From: Brevibacillus invocatus
Lineage (GTDB): Bacteria > Bacillota > Bacilli > Brevibacillales > Brevibacillaceae
Assembly: GCF_003710915.1 (NCBI RefSeq)
Contig: NZ_RHHR01000007.1
Location: 115,647-179,646 of the forward strand
Direction: 5' to 3'
Length of the DNA: 64,000 bases
The notes under the pieces were generated by a model that worked only from the letters and a program-made list of their open reading frames with translations, made no database searches and was not told the DNA's origin. Positions 9,008 to 18,666 of this stretch are shown here, one piece after another (positions within the stretch are counted from its first letter, which is position 1; each line of letters starts with the position of its first letter). The position numbers and the translations under genes are program-made.

Positions 9008-9355
9008 TTATCGGCGAATTTCCTTAATGCGAGCTGCTTTACCCACACGGTCACGCAGATAGTACAGTTTCGCGCGACGCACTTTACCATGACGCACGAT
9101 CTCGATCTTGTCGATCTTAGGCGTGTGCACCGGGAACGTACGCTCAACACCTACGCCGTAAGAAATCTTACGAGCAGTAAAGGTTTCGCTAATACCAGTA
9201 CCACGACGACGAATAACTACGCCTTCGAACAACTGGATACGCTCACGCTGACCCTCGATAACCTTAACGTGTACACGTACAGTGTCACCAGGTCGGAACG
9301 CAGGAATGTCCTGTTTCAATTGCTCTTTTTCCAATTCACGGATCACTTGGTTCAT
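9008..9355 (-). CDS. rplS: 50S ribosomal protein L19
   Basis: A 115-residue L19 at the 30S-50S interface. It matches the family throughout: the start [14 protein letters not shown], then [13 protein letters not shown], and the end [19 protein letters not shown]. It follows trmD after about 150 bp that form a structured leader on the minus strand. It has a good GGAGGGAA site and is the last gene before a strong terminator. Confidence 0.98.
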   Translation of the reverse strand: MNQVIRELEKEQLKQDIPAFRPGDTVRVHVKVIEGQRERIQLFEGVVIRRRGTGISETFTARKISYGVGVERTFPVHTPKIDKIEIVRHGKVRRAKLYYLRDRVGKAARIKEIRR

Positions 9356-9505
9356 TTAAATTCCCTCCTTCCGATCAGACGTTCTTACTCGCCTATAATA
9401 GTGATTCAGTCTCATGGGACTGAGGAACGAGTAGCGGACCGCCTTAGTCAGCGGGCAAAATTGCCACAAGAAATATAGTACCATATGGGCTGGCAATTCA
9501 CAAGG
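9356..9505 (-). promoter_or_regulatory. Putative L19 leader RNA region
   Basis: The 155-bp trmD-rplS spacer is unusually long for this operon. The minus-strand RNA can form a TCAGTC/GACTGA hairpin inside a larger helix whose arms read TACTCG and CGAGTA. L19 leaders that bind the protein are known in Bacillaceae. The identity here is inferred from position and folding, not from a covariance search. Confidence 0.45.
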
Positions 9506-9511
9506 TAAATT

Positions 9512-10258
9512 CTAGAGTTTGTCCTGCATTTTTTTCTCTTCCTCGATTTCCTTCAGCCACTTTTTCATCTCTGTCGTCAATTCCAGCTTCTCAAGTAAAT
9601 CAGGTCTGCGCTCGTAGGTACGCCGCAGCGACTCCTTCAGACGCCAATTGACGATATTGGCATGATGACCGGACAATAGAATATCGGGTACCTTCCAGCC
9701 GCGAAATTCTGCTGGCCTCGTGTAATGCGGATATTCCAGTAGGCCTGTAGAGAAGGAATCCTCTACAGCTGATGTCTGGTTTCCGAGAGCTCCGGGCTGC
9801 AGGCGCACGACACTGTCGATCACGACCATGGCGGCAAGCTCTCCGCCAGTCAGGACGTAGTCCCCGATCGAAATCTCGTCCGTAACAAGGTGTTCACGGA
9901 TGCGCTCATCATATCCTTCATAATGCCCGCAAATAAAGACGAGATGCTCTTCCATCGACAGTTCTTCCGCCAGTTTTTGGTTGTACGGCACCCCTTGTGG
10001 ACACATGAGGATGACACGAGGCTTCTTCTCTCCTGCCACCGCTTCAACTGCACGAAACAGTGGCTCAGGCTTTAGGACCATGCCGCCCCCTCCGCCATAA
10101 GGCGTATCATCCACGGTTCCATGCTTGCTTTCTGAGAAATCGCGAAAATTGTTCACTTCAAACTGAACAATCCCTTTTTCCTGCGCTTTGCCCAGAATGC
10201 TGCTGGAAAGCACACCAGAAAACATCTCTGGAAAAAGCGTAAGAATGTTAATCTGCAT
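9512..10258 (-). CDS. trmD: tRNA (guanine-37-N1) methyltransferase
   Basis: SPOUT-class, SAM-dependent enzyme that makes m1G37 next to the anticodon and prevents frameshifting. The 248-residue protein has the N-terminal [13 protein letters not shown], the trefoil-knot SAM site ([13 protein letters not shown], then [14 protein letters not shown]) and the C-terminal [29 protein letters not shown] helices with conserved Asp and Arg. It lies 12 bp behind rimM, in the usual rimM-trmD-rplS order. Confidence 0.98.
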   Translation of the reverse strand: MQINILTLFPEMFSGVLSSSILGKAQEKGIVQFEVNNFRDFSESKHGTVDDTPYGGGGGMVLKPEPLFRAVEAVAGEKKPRVILMCPQGVPYNQKLAEELSMEEHLVFICGHYEGYDERIREHLVTDEISIGDYVLTGGELAAMVVIDSVVRLQPGALGNQTSAVEDSFSTGLLEYPHYTRPAEFRGWKVPDILLSGHHANIVNWRLKESLRRTYERRPDLLEKLELTTEMKKWLKEIEEEKKMQDKL

Positions 10259-10270
10259 GAAGGGCCCTCC

Positions 10271-10798
10271 TCACAACAAGCCTTCCATCAAATGACAGAC
10301 CACTCGCTTGTTCGCAACATCGACTTCTTTGATGCAATCATCTATGTACGGCAGCAATACTTCGCCACGCATTCCTTTGACCACCCAGACATCGTTGGCT
10401 CCTGTCTGAAGCACATCCGTGATCTTGCCCAGCTCCTCGCCCTCATCCGTGATGACCTCACACCCGATCAGCTCATGGATGTAAAATTCATCCTCTTCCA
10501 GCTCCATCAGATCAGACTCGGGAATCTTCAGCTCGCCACCCTTGTATTTCTCGATGTCATTGATGTTGGTGTACCCTTGAAAGCTCAGAATCTCAAATTC
10601 TTTGTGTGTACGACGAGTAGATACCTTCAGCTTTAACGGTCGGTCCATGCTCGGATGAAACAAAAACAGCTCGTTCCCTTTGCGAAAACGCTCATCCGGA
10701 AAATCACTGGTAGAAATCACGCGTACTTCTCCGCGCAATCCATGCGTGTTCACCAGCTTGCCTACTGTAAAATAACGCTCTTGATCCAATCCCTTCAC
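10271..10798 (-). CDS. rimM: 16S rRNA processing protein RimM
   Basis: A 175-residue maturation factor for the 30S head, binding S19. The N-terminal RimM barrel begins YFTVGKLVNTHGLRGEVRV. The C-terminal PRC-barrel includes EDEFYIHELIGCEV and ends with LLPYIDDCIKEVDVANKR. It overlaps the end of ylqD by 4 bp (ATGA), so translation is coupled. Confidence 0.97.
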   Translation of the reverse strand: MKGLDQERYFTVGKLVNTHGLRGEVRVISTSDFPDERFRKGNELFLFHPSMDRPLKLKVSTRRTHKEFEILSFQGYTNINDIEKYKGGELKIPESDLMELEEDEFYIHELIGCEVITDEGEELGKITDVLQTGANDVWVVKGMRGEVLLPYIDDCIKEVDVANKRVVCHLMEGLL

Positions 10799-11235
10799 TC
10801 CTCCTCATCAAGCCTAGGTGCCTCTTGCGTTCCTTTCCGAATTTCGTGCACCCGACCATCTTTTAACAGGATTTCCGTTCCAGCCATGATTTCATCCCAG
10901 ACATCTCCAATTTGTATGGTCACAGGACTTTGCACGGTCTGATATTCCAGTTCACTCCCGATTGGCAGTTTTTCTGCCCGTAACAGCTGATACTGCAGAT
11001 TCTCCAGTTTTTCCTGGCGTTGCCGTTCCTCGCGAGCAATTTTTTCTTGCGCCAGAGAATAGCGCTCCGCCGACTTCCTCTTAGCATCTGCGAGAATTTT
11101 TTTCGCTTGAAACTGCCAGCGCTGCCATTCATCCTTCTGCTGTTGAATCTGTCTTTGGTACTGATCGATCAATATGGCTCTCGCTGCTTCTGTCATCAGG
11201 ATTTTCACCTGTATGGGACGATAAATCGTGAGCAC
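10795..11235 (-). CDS. ylqD: YlqD family protein
   Basis: A conserved Bacillus protein of unknown function, in its usual place between khpA and rimM. I start it at the GTG at 11235 (LTIYRPIQVKILMTEAAR), because GAGGAG lies about 8 bases upstream and the family begins this way; a longer frame to 11310 lacks such support. At 146 residues it has a short beta start, a basic, highly charged coiled-coil helix (about 20-80, many Q, K, R, E), and a small C-terminal beta domain. A strong terminator separates it from khpA, so it may have its own promoter. Confidence 0.85.
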   Translation of the reverse strand: MLTIYRPIQVKILMTEAARAILIDQYQRQIQQQKDEWQRWQFQAKKILADAKRKSAERYSLAQEKIAREERQRQEKLENLQYQLLRAEKLPIGSELEYQTVQSPVTIQIGDVWDEIMAGTEILLKDGRVHEIRKGTQEAPRLDEEE

Positions 11236-11326
11236 GCTCGACACTCCTCTCGACGCAAGAAATCTACCTGGCAAGTCACGTTCTTGGACTGAATCTGCTG
11301 GTTGTCTCATAAAACATGATTCACGT

Positions 11327-11352
11327 AAAAAAAGACTGGGAAACTCCCAGCC
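11327..11352 (-). terminator. Terminator between khpA and ylqD
   Basis: An 8-bp stem (11334-11341 with 11345-11352, one G-U pair) is followed by seven T on the minus strand. It should end or attenuate the ylxM-ffh-rpsP-khpA transcript before ylqD. Confidence 0.8.
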
Positions 11353-11357
11353 TTTTC

Positions 11358-11588
11358 TCAGACAATCTCAACCGTGACGCGCTTGTCCGTATCTACGGAT
11401 GCTGCCATCACGACGGTGCGCAGGGCTTTGGCGATACGTCCCTGTTTGCCGATAATTTTCCCCATATCATCAGGATGAACCGACAATTCAAATACGAGAG
11501 TACGCTCCTTGTCCACTGCATTCACACGAACCTCATGCGGATGATCGACGAGAGCCTTTGCGATCGTTTCGACCAGTGCTTTCATCAT
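11358..11588 (-). CDS. khpA: KH-domain RNA-binding protein KhpA (YlqC)
   Basis: A 76-residue single KH-domain protein. The GxxG loop is present in MGKIIGKQGRIAKALR, with the flanking beta strands LVFELSVHPDD and RVTVEIV. In related bacteria KhpA pairs with KhpB/Jag in RNA binding linked to cell division. It is 20 bp behind rpsP, the usual order, and just upstream of a terminator. Confidence 0.96.
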   Translation of the reverse strand: MMKALVETIAKALVDHPHEVRVNAVDKERTLVFELSVHPDDMGKIIGKQGRIAKALRTVVMAASVDTDKRVTVEIV

Positions 11589-11608
11589 CAGACCTCCAGA
11601 TGATCGGC

Positions 11609-11881
11609 TTATTTGCCGTATTTGGTTTCGTGTACTTTTGCCATTACGCCTTCTTTGGAGAGCAGGTTGCGAACTGTGTCAGTTGGAGCTGCACCGTTCA
11701 GGATCCATTGTACCGCTTTTTCGGTATCAATGTTCACTACTGCCGGTTGAGCAACCGGGTTGTAGTAACCAATCTCTTCAATGAAACGGCCATCGCGAGG
11801 GGAACGGGAATCAGCTACTACTACACGGTAGAAAGGAGCTTTCTTAGAACCCATGCGTTTCAGACGGATTTTTACTGCCAT
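11609..11881 (-). CDS. rpsP: 30S ribosomal protein S16
   Basis: A 90-residue S16 that stabilises 16S rRNA during 30S assembly. It has the typical start [19 protein letters not shown] and the [14 protein letters not shown] segment. GGAGGTG precedes the ATG. It follows ffh by about 110 bp, in the conserved ffh-rpsP-khpA order. Confidence 0.98.
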   Translation of the reverse strand: MAVKIRLKRMGSKKAPFYRVVVADSRSPRDGRFIEEIGYYNPVAQPAVVNIDTEKAVQWILNGAAPTDTVRNLLSKEGVMAKVHETKYGK

Positions 11882-11993
11882 GTTGTTTCACCTCCTGTAT
11901 GGATCAACGCAATTACACAATCACGTTGGTGCTGCTATATCTGAACCATCGCGCCAGTGGCCCAAGCCAGGAGCGCGAAGAGATCATGCGATT

Positions 11994-13409
11994 TTACTTG
12001 AACGGGGGTTTGAAATTGAACGGGAAGTTCATGCCGCCCTGATTGCCACCCTTGCCTTTGCCCATGAATGGAAGGCCCATGCCGCCTTTTTTCTTTGACT
12101 TCTTCATCATTTTTTCAGCGGTGCCGGAGAACTGCTTCATCATCTTTTTCATATCCTCGAATTGCTTGATGAACCGGTTCACTTCCTGAATGCTCGTGCC
12201 GCTGCCTGCCGCAATGCGCTTGCGTCGGCTGGCGTTCAGCATGTCTGGGTTGGCTCGCTCTGCTTTGGTCATGGATTTGGCGATCGCTTCCACGCGAGCA
12301 ATCTGCTTTTCGTCCACGTTCATTTTGCCCTTCATCTTGTTCATTCCTGGCAGCATGCCGAGAATGTCTTCAAAAGGACCCAGATTGCGAAGCTGCTGCA
12401 TGGAGTCCAGGAACATGTCAAAGGTGAATTCCCCTTGACGCATCTGACGTTCCATGTCGCGCGCCTTTTCTTCATCGACGTTGGCTTGTGCCTTTTCAAT
12501 CAGGCTCAGCACGTCGCCCATTCCGAGAATGCGGGATGCCATGCGGTCTGGATGGAAGGCCTCGAGCGCATCCATTTTTTCGCCCATTGCCGCGAATTTG
12601 ATCGGCTTGCCAGTGACTGCCTTGACGGAAAGTGCCGCTCCACCGCGAGTATCGCCATCCAGCTTGGTCAGAACTACACCCGTCAGCTCCAACTGGCTGT
12701 TGAAGCTCTCTGCCACATTGACCGCATCTTGACCGGTCATAGCATCGACGACGAGCAAGATCTCATCGGGCTTGGCTACCTCTCGAACCTGCTTCAGCTC
12801 TTCCATCAACGCCTCGTCGATATGCAGACGACCTGCCGTATCGATCAAAACCACATCGAGGTGATTGGCTTTGGCATGCTCGATAGCCTGCCGTGCAATC
12901 TCTACAGGGCTTACCTGATCACCGAGTGCGAAAACGGGGATGTTTAGCTGTTCGCCCAAAACCTGCAGCTGCTTGATCGCTGCCGGACGGTAAATATCGC
13001 CTGCTACCATCAACGGCTTGCGGTTTTGTTTGGTCAAATATTTGGCGAGTTTTCCTGTCGTAGTCGTCTTACCAGCCCCTTGCAAGCCTGCCATCATAAT
13101 GACAGTCGGAGGTCGGTGAGACATGGTCAGTTGGGCTACATTGCCGCCCATCAGCTCAACCAGCTCTTCGTTGACGATCTTGATGACCATCTGTCCAGGG
13201 GTCAGACTCTTCATGACTTCCTGTCCAACTGCGCGTTCTTTGACGCGAGCAACGAACTCTTTTACTACTTTAAAATTCACATCTGCTTCCAGCAGGGCCA
13301 GGCGAACTTCACGCATCGCTTCATTGACGATTGTCTCGTCAATCTTGCCTCTGCCTCGCAGCTTGTCAAACGCGTTCTGCAGCCGATTGGCCAAGCTCTC
13401 AAACGCCAT
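11994..13409 (-). CDS. ffh: Signal recognition particle protein Ffh
   Basis: GTPase subunit of the signal recognition particle. It binds signal sequences and SRP RNA and docks on FtsY. At 471 residues it has the helical N domain (1-90), the G domain with GLQGAGKTTTTGKLA (about 107-121), DTAGRLHIDEALMEEL and TKLDGDTRGGAALS, and a methionine-rich M domain (about 300-430). The tail is a flexible G/M/F-rich sequence. It lies 10 bp behind ylxM and is transcribed from the promoter upstream of ylxM. Confidence 0.98.
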   Translation of the reverse strand: MAFESLANRLQNAFDKLRGRGKIDETIVNEAMREVRLALLEADVNFKVVKEFVARVKERAVGQEVMKSLTPGQMVIKIVNEELVELMGGNVAQLTMSHRPPTVIMMAGLQGAGKTTTTGKLAKYLTKQNRKPLMVAGDIYRPAAIKQLQVLGEQLNIPVFALGDQVSPVEIARQAIEHAKANHLDVVLIDTAGRLHIDEALMEELKQVREVAKPDEILLVVDAMTGQDAVNVAESFNSQLELTGVVLTKLDGDTRGGAALSVKAVTGKPIKFAAMGEKMDALEAFHPDRMASRILGMGDVLSLIEKAQANVDEEKARDMERQMRQGEFTFDMFLDSMQQLRNLGPFEDILGMLPGMNKMKGKMNVDEKQIARVEAIAKSMTKAERANPDMLNASRRKRIAAGSGTSIQEVNRFIKQFEDMKKMMKQFSGTAEKMMKKSKKKGGMGLPFMGKGKGGNQGGMNFPFNFKPPFK

Positions 13410-13419
13410 GCGAGCCCTC

Positions 13420-13758
13420 CTAATCCATCTCTGACAGTTGGTGGAGCAAAGTGTTCAGTTCTTCTCTTGTCGTACTGTTCGGCAACTCCTGGGCAAGCTC
13501 CTGCATTCGGTTCAGCACGATCATGCGCTGTTCATGCTTCCATGCGAGCTTCAGCTTCTCATCGTATTCGAAGAGCTGCTTCTCAGCCCGCTTGATATGA
13601 TCATAAACGGCTTGCCGACTCACCTCGTGCATTTCAGCGATCTCGCCGAGCGACAAATCATCCAGATAATACAGCTCCAGATATTCGCGCTGCTTTCCTT
13701 TGAGTAAGGGAGCGTAAAAGTCAAACAAGAGATTGACTTGATTGGTTTTTTCCAGCAT
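13420..13758 (-). CDS. ylxM: YlxM, helix-turn-helix partner of SRP
   Basis: A 112-residue UPF0122 family protein, cotranscribed with ffh in many Firmicutes. It has a sigma-region-4-like helix-turn-helix: [31 protein letters not shown] (about 32-62, shown in part). In streptococci the homologue stimulates SRP GTPase activity. A close TTGACA-N17-TACTAT promoter and a 5' hairpin stand in front. Confidence 0.95.
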   Translation of the reverse strand: MLEKTNQVNLLFDFYAPLLKGKQREYLELYYLDDLSLGEIAEMHEVSRQAVYDHIKRAEKQLFEYDEKLKLAWKHEQRMIVLNRMQELAQELPNSTTREELNTLLHQLSEMD

Positions 13759-13796
13759 CGAACCAATCCTTTGCTATGAGGTACTCGACTCCAAAA

Positions 13797-13819
13797 CTGT
13801 AAAGATTATTTCTTTACAG
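13797..13819 (-). promoter_or_regulatory. Hairpin at the 5' end of the ylxM-ffh mRNA
   Basis: A perfect 9-bp inverted repeat, CTGTAAAGA / TCTTTACAG, with a 5-nt loop starts just after the expected transcription start (-10 at 13830-13835). It could stabilise the mRNA 5' end or serve as an operator. It is too AT-rich and lacks a T run for a terminator. Confidence 0.5.
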
Positions 13820-13829
13820 CACGTAGATT

Positions 13830-13858
13830 ATAGTACCCAATTCCACACCTAGTGTCAA
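13830..13858 (-). promoter_or_regulatory. Sigma-A promoter of ylxM-ffh
   Basis: TTGACA (complement of 13853-13858), a 17-bp spacer and TACTAT (complement of 13830-13835) stand about 75 bp before the ylxM start. The -35 is perfect and the spacing optimal. Confidence 0.75.
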
Positions 13859-13902
13859 GCTTTTTTGTTGACATTCATTTTTACGTAGTCTGCATCTGCC
13901 GA

Positions 13903-14910
13903 TTAGTCGTTTTCCTTCTGCTCATCCGCTTCCTGCTGAATTAGTCCAGCGAACAAGGCATGGACGAATTGCTCCGGATCAAATGGCTGCAGGTCATCCA
14001 TTTTTTCACCCAATCCTACATACTTCACCGGGATGTTCAGCTCGTTGCGAATCGCGATGACAATTCCGCCTTTTGCTGTGCCATCCAGCTTCGTCAAGAC
14101 GATTCCCGTAACCCCTGCGGATTGGCCGAACGTCTTCGCCTGTGACAGCGCATTCTGTCCTGTGGTGGCATCGAGCACCAGCAAAACTTCATGCGGGGCA
14201 CCTGGCAGCTCGCGGGCGAGGACGCGGTGGACTTTTGCCAGCTCCTCCATCAGGTTCACTTTGTTTTGCAAGCGGCCTGCTGTATCGCAGAGCAGAACAT
14301 CGACATTGCGGGACTTGGCAGCCTGAATCGCATCGTAAATCACGGCTGCAGGATCAGAGCCCTGCTGTTGCTTGATCACTTCCACGCCTACGCGATCTCC
14401 CCAGACCTCGAGCTGTTCGATGGCTGCTGCACGGAACGTATCCCCTGCCGCAAGCAGCACTTTTTTATCCTGCTGTTTGAACATATGCGCCATTTTTCCG
14501 ATCGTGGTCGTCTTTCCTACGCCGTTTACCCCGACGAACAAAATGACGTTCAGTCTGCCTGCTTCCACATTTAAAGAGGTGTCGGCTACCTCGTCGTTCT
14601 TCAGCAGGGCAACCAGCCTTTCGGAGAGAATGGGCTGCAGGTCGATTGCGTTTTCGATTTTATGCTTGCGCACCTCTGTACGCAGGTCGTCAATCAACTC
14701 CATGACGGTATTGACACCCACATCGGAGGTAATCAGGATTTCTTCCAGTTCGTCAAAAAAGTCATCGTCAATCTTTTTATAGCGACGGACGAGATTCTCT
14801 ACCTGTTCAACCAGTAAATCTCTGGTCTTGGAAAGTCCATCGGTAAATTTCTGGGTGACTTCTTCCGACTTTTGTACAATCGCGTCGCGAAGGCGTTTGA
14901 AAAAGCTCAT
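13903..14910 (-). CDS. ftsY: SRP receptor FtsY
   Basis: Membrane-associated SRP receptor GTPase. It is a short FtsY of about 335 residues without the long acidic A domain. It has the N domain (about 30-110) and the G domain with GVNGVGKTTTIGKMA, DTAGRLQNKVNLMEEL and TKLDGTAKGG, ending in KYVGLGEKMDDLQPF. I take the second ATG (14910), since AAGGA lies 8 bases before it. It follows smc by 40 bp; the rnc-smc-ftsY order is standard. Confidence 0.97.
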   Translation of the reverse strand: MSFFKRLRDAIVQKSEEVTQKFTDGLSKTRDLLVEQVENLVRRYKKIDDDFFDELEEILITSDVGVNTVMELIDDLRTEVRKHKIENAIDLQPILSERLVALLKNDEVADTSLNVEAGRLNVILFVGVNGVGKTTTIGKMAHMFKQQDKKVLLAAGDTFRAAAIEQLEVWGDRVGVEVIKQQQGSDPAAVIYDAIQAAKSRNVDVLLCDTAGRLQNKVNLMEELAKVHRVLARELPGAPHEVLLVLDATTGQNALSQAKTFGQSAGVTGIVLTKLDGTAKGGIVIAIRNELNIPVKYVGLGEKMDDLQPFDPEQFVHALFAGLIQQEADEQKEND

Positions 14911-14951
14911 CTTCATCTTCCTTTGAATGATAGTTTCGAGTGAAGCACGTC

Positions 14952-17900
14952 TTACGAAGCGGATTCGATGAACTTGCTGCTCTCTTCTAGTTTAACGGAA
15001 ACCAGCTTGGAGACGCCACCCTCCTGCATCGTAATGCCGTACAGGACATCTGCACTCTCCATGGTTCCTTTGCGGTGGGTGACACAGATGAACTGTGTCT
15101 GATTGCTGAAATGGTGCATGTATTCGGCAAAGCGATTGACGTTGGCCTCGTCCAATGCCGCTTCCACTTCGTCCAATACGCAGAAAGGAACCGGCTTGAC
15201 GCGCAATATCGCGAATAGCAGCGCCATCGCTGTCAGAGCACGTTCTCCACCGGACAAGAGAGCCAGGTTTTGCAGCTTTTTACCTGGTGGCTGGGCGACG
15301 ATATCGATCCCTGTTTCCAAGAGATTTTCAGGGTTGGAGAGCAGAAGATCAGCCCGTCCTCCACCGAACAATTGAACAAAAACGTCTCGGAACTGCTCCT
15401 GAATGGCGTCAAAGGTCTCCTTAAATCTTCTGGACATCTCAGTATCCATTTCCAAAATAACTTGGTAAAGCATATCCTTGGCCTCGTTCAGATCGGCTTC
15501 CTGCGTACTTAGGAACTGTTGACGTTCATGCAAGCGCTCGTATTCCTCGATGGCGCCCAGATTCACCGTACCGAGTGCGGCGATTTGCTTTTTCAAGCGG
15601 TTGACGATTTGGATCTCATCTGCGATCTCACCACGCGGCGGGTATTTCTGTTTCGCCAGATCGTAGCTCATTTCGTATTCTTCGGAGAGTTTATTCAACA
15701 GGTGGTCTAGCTCAACCTCACTGCGATTTACTTTGACCTCTTCCTGATGCAGCTTCTCTTCTATGGTTTTCACTTCTTTGCGAATTTCCTTTACTTCTTG
15801 TTCCAGCTGTTCCTGACGATGGAACAGTGTCGCTCGCTCATTTCGACGCTCCTGAATCAAGCCAGCAACACGATCCTTGTCCTGACGCAGCTCGGCAATC
15901 GTCTCATCCAGCTTCGAGCCAGAAGATTCGTTGGTCTGCTCCAGATCATCCAAAGAGGCGAGTGTGGCGTTCTGTTCGTCCCATTCTTTTTGCAAGGACT
16001 CCTTTTGTTCCTGGAGGCGTTCTGTCTGCTCGAGACGAGACTGGTATTCCTGTTTGACCTGGGCGTCCAATACTTTCAGGCTGGTGATCTTTTGATTCAT
16101 CTCTTCCTTGGATTCGAGCTGTTCCTGACGCTTGGCTTCCGCATTGGCAATCTGCTCTGTCAAAACCTTTTCTTCCTCTGTCAGCTTGACCAGCTTGGCC
16201 TCCGTCTCTTGCTGTTTCTGGTGCGCCTCTTCACGCTCACGCTGATACCCATCGATCTCCTGCTCAACAAGCTTGGCTCGCTCTCCAATCGATCTTCCCT
16301 CGGAATCTGTCTGCTGGAGATGACCCTTTACTTCCTGCTCCTTTAATCGCAGCGACTCGCCTTGCGTTCGAAGCTCTTCCTGCTCCTGCTCCTTTTGGCG
16401 CAGCGCCTGCGCCAGTTGCTCCATCAAGGTAGTATGCCCAGAAATTTCCTGATCAATCTGTTGCATCTGGGCTTCCAGCTCTTCTGCCTGACGGTTTCGG
16501 CCCAAGAGATTGGTCGTATTCTTTTTCAGTGCGCCACCTGTCATGGAACCGCCGGCGTTGACGATATCCCCTTCCAGGGTAACGACACGGTAGCGATAGC
16601 CAAGTGAGCGAGCGACCTGGTTGGCCTGTTCCAGCGTTTTCGTCACGATGACATTACCCAGCAGAGACTCAAATATCGGTCGGTAGGTCTCTTCGAAAGT
16701 GACCAATTCACTTGCAATACCGACTACGCCCGCTTCTTTTTCCAGACGACGCTTGTCCTCTGCCTGGACGCTTCGCGAACGAATGACATCGAGAGGCAAA
16801 AAGGTTGCACGTCCTGCATTGTGCTGCTTCAAATAAGCGATCGCAGCGCGTCCTGCCGCTTCATTTTCCACGACGACGTTTTGCAGAGCACCGCCAAGGG
16901 CCACTTCCAATGCGGTCTCCACCTGCTGCGGCACAACGACAAGCTCGGCCACCGCTCCATGAATCCCGGAAAATCCGCGCTCGCGTGCTTTCAGAATCTC
17001 CTTGACACCCTGCTGGAAGCCAGCAAACTCAGTCTGCATCTCTTTCAACAGGTCAAAACGCGACTTCGCGGATTCGCGCTTCTGCTCCAGCTGGCGAAGC
17101 TCCCTGCGAGCTTGTTCGGACCGTTCCTGTGCCTCTCGTACCTGCTCCATCAGTTCTTTGTATCTAGCGAGCGTATCCTGAATCGCCTGATCAATATCGC
17201 GCAGCTGCGCTTCCAGTGCACTTCGCTTTTCCTGTCGCTGTGCTTCTTCTAGCTCCAGCCGATCCTTCTCGGTGTGCTGGCGATCTATACGTGCCTGGCT
17301 GGTCTGCACGAGCTGCTGCTGGTGACGAATATCATTACGCAGGTTGGCCATCTCGTTTAGCTTTTCAAAATAATCGCCCTTGAGGCGTTCCACATCATCT
17401 GTCAGCGATTGAACCATCGCATAGAATTGGTCCTCTGCCTCTTTCAGTGCAGTCTGGGCATCGCTCATTTTACGTTTGGCTTCATCTGCACGCTGCTGCT
17501 CTTCGGCCAGCTCGGTCTCCAGTGTATGCTGTTTTTCCGTGATTCGATGCATGTGTTCCATCGTCTGCTGGCGGTTGGCACTCAGGTTGCGCATGCGCTC
17601 ACGAAGCACCTCTCGCTGTCCCTCGACCTTCTCGGCTTCCTCACTGACAGTCAACAAAACTTGCTGAAGCTCTTCGATCGATTGATCTATCTGGGAAACG
17701 TGAAAACGAGCCTGCTCCAAATCTGCTTCCTGCTTGGACGCATCGGTGCTTTGGACGACCAGCAGCTCCTGCAGCTGTTGTACACGCGAAGACGCTTCTT
17801 CCCATTTTTGATGAGCAGCTTCAATCTGCTGCACATAGAGTGCTACTTCGTGCTCGACCAGATTGCGATGCAATTCCTTATAGGTCCGAGCTGTCTGTGC

Positions 17901-18524
17901 TTGCTCCTGCAACGGGCCGATCTGCTCCGAAATCTCACTGACGATATCGTGAATGCGAACGAGATTTTGCTCGGTATCCGCCAGCTTTTTCTCAGCCTCA
18001 CGCTTGCGGGTCTTATATTTTACAATTCCTGCGGCTTCTTCAAAGATCCCTCTGCGGTCTTCGGATTTGGTGCTGAGAATTTCCTCGATCTTCCCTTGCC
18101 CAATGATCGAGTACGCTTCTTTTCCCAACCCGGTATCCATGAAAAGCTCCATGATATCCTTCAACCGACAGGAGCGATTGTTTATGTAGTATTCACTATC
18201 ACCCGAACGGTAGACCCGACGTGTCACGGACACCTCCGAATACTCGACATCGAGTGAACGATCTGTATTGTCCAGCGTTAAGGTAACTTCAGCAAAATTA
18301 ACCGGCTTACGGGTATCACTACCGGCAAAAATAATATCTTCCATCTTCGCCCCGCGCAGGGATTTGGCACTCTGCTCGCCAAGCACCCAGCGAATCGAAT
18401 CAGACACGTTACTTTTCCCGCTCCCGTTTGGGCCGACGACAGCCGTCACCCCAGGAACGAATTCCAGCTCTGTCCGATCGGCAAAGGATTTGAACCCTGC
18501 CAGTTCCAGGCGTTTCAAATACAT
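14952..18524 (-). CDS. smc: Chromosome segregation ATPase SMC
   Basis: Structural maintenance of chromosomes protein that folds and separates sister chromosomes with ScpAB. The 1190-residue protein has an N-terminal Walker A (GPNGSGKSNVSDSIRWVLGE, from about residue 32). Coiled coils cover about 170-500 and 670-1020, around a flexible hinge (about 510-650, FSGIHGAVAELVVVP to GGSMTGGALKK). The C-terminal head carries the LLSGGERALTAMALLFA signature and Walker B (PFCVLDEVEAALDEANV). GGAGGACC precedes the ATG. Confidence 0.99.
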   Translation of the reverse strand: MYLKRLELAGFKSFADRTELEFVPGVTAVVGPNGSGKSNVSDSIRWVLGEQSAKSLRGAKMEDIIFAGSDTRKPVNFAEVTLTLDNTDRSLDVEYSEVSVTRRVYRSGDSEYYINNRSCRLKDIMELFMDTGLGKEAYSIIGQGKIEEILSTKSEDRRGIFEEAAGIVKYKTRKREAEKKLADTEQNLVRIHDIVSEISEQIGPLQEQAQTARTYKELHRNLVEHEVALYVQQIEAAHQKWEEASSRVQQLQELLVVQSTDASKQEADLEQARFHVSQIDQSIEELQQVLLTVSEEAEKVEGQREVLRERMRNLSANRQQTMEHMHRITEKQHTLETELAEEQQRADEAKRKMSDAQTALKEAEDQFYAMVQSLTDDVERLKGDYFEKLNEMANLRNDIRHQQQLVQTSQARIDRQHTEKDRLELEEAQRQEKRSALEAQLRDIDQAIQDTLARYKELMEQVREAQERSEQARRELRQLEQKRESAKSRFDLLKEMQTEFAGFQQGVKEILKARERGFSGIHGAVAELVVVPQQVETALEVALGGALQNVVVENEAAGRAAIAYLKQHNAGRATFLPLDVIRSRSVQAEDKRRLEKEAGVVGIASELVTFEETYRPIFESLLGNVIVTKTLEQANQVARSLGYRYRVVTLEGDIVNAGGSMTGGALKKNTTNLLGRNRQAEELEAQMQQIDQEISGHTTLMEQLAQALRQKEQEQEELRTQGESLRLKEQEVKGHLQQTDSEGRSIGERAKLVEQEIDGYQREREEAHQKQQETEAKLVKLTEEEKVLTEQIANAEAKRQEQLESKEEMNQKITSLKVLDAQVKQEYQSRLEQTERLQEQKESLQKEWDEQNATLASLDDLEQTNESSGSKLDETIAELRQDKDRVAGLIQERRNERATLFHRQEQLEQEVKEIRKEVKTIEEKLHQEEVKVNRSEVELDHLLNKLSEEYEMSYDLAKQKYPPRGEIADEIQIVNRLKKQIAALGTVNLGAIEEYERLHERQQFLSTQEADLNEAKDMLYQVILEMDTEMSRRFKETFDAIQEQFRDVFVQLFGGGRADLLLSNPENLLETGIDIVAQPPGKKLQNLALLSGGERALTAMALLFAILRVKPVPFCVLDEVEAALDEANVNRFAEYMHHFSNQTQFICVTHRKGTMESADVLYGITMQEGGVSKLVSVKLEESSKFIESAS

Positions 18525-18666
18525 ACTGACGGTCCTCCTTAAAATCTCGAAAAAGCTGGCCCTTCTTATTTGATGCTGTTTCAGAAGGGTTCATAGATTT
18601 CTGTTCCATCTTACTATACGAAATGTTTCACCGATCGTTTCTTTATCGGCAAAGAGTGGCTCCCCC

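Noticed and set aside
15747..16346. 199-codon leucine/phenylalanine-rich frame opposite smc
   Set aside because: This is the antisense of the E/Q/K-rich coiled coil, which always gives L/F-rich shadows.
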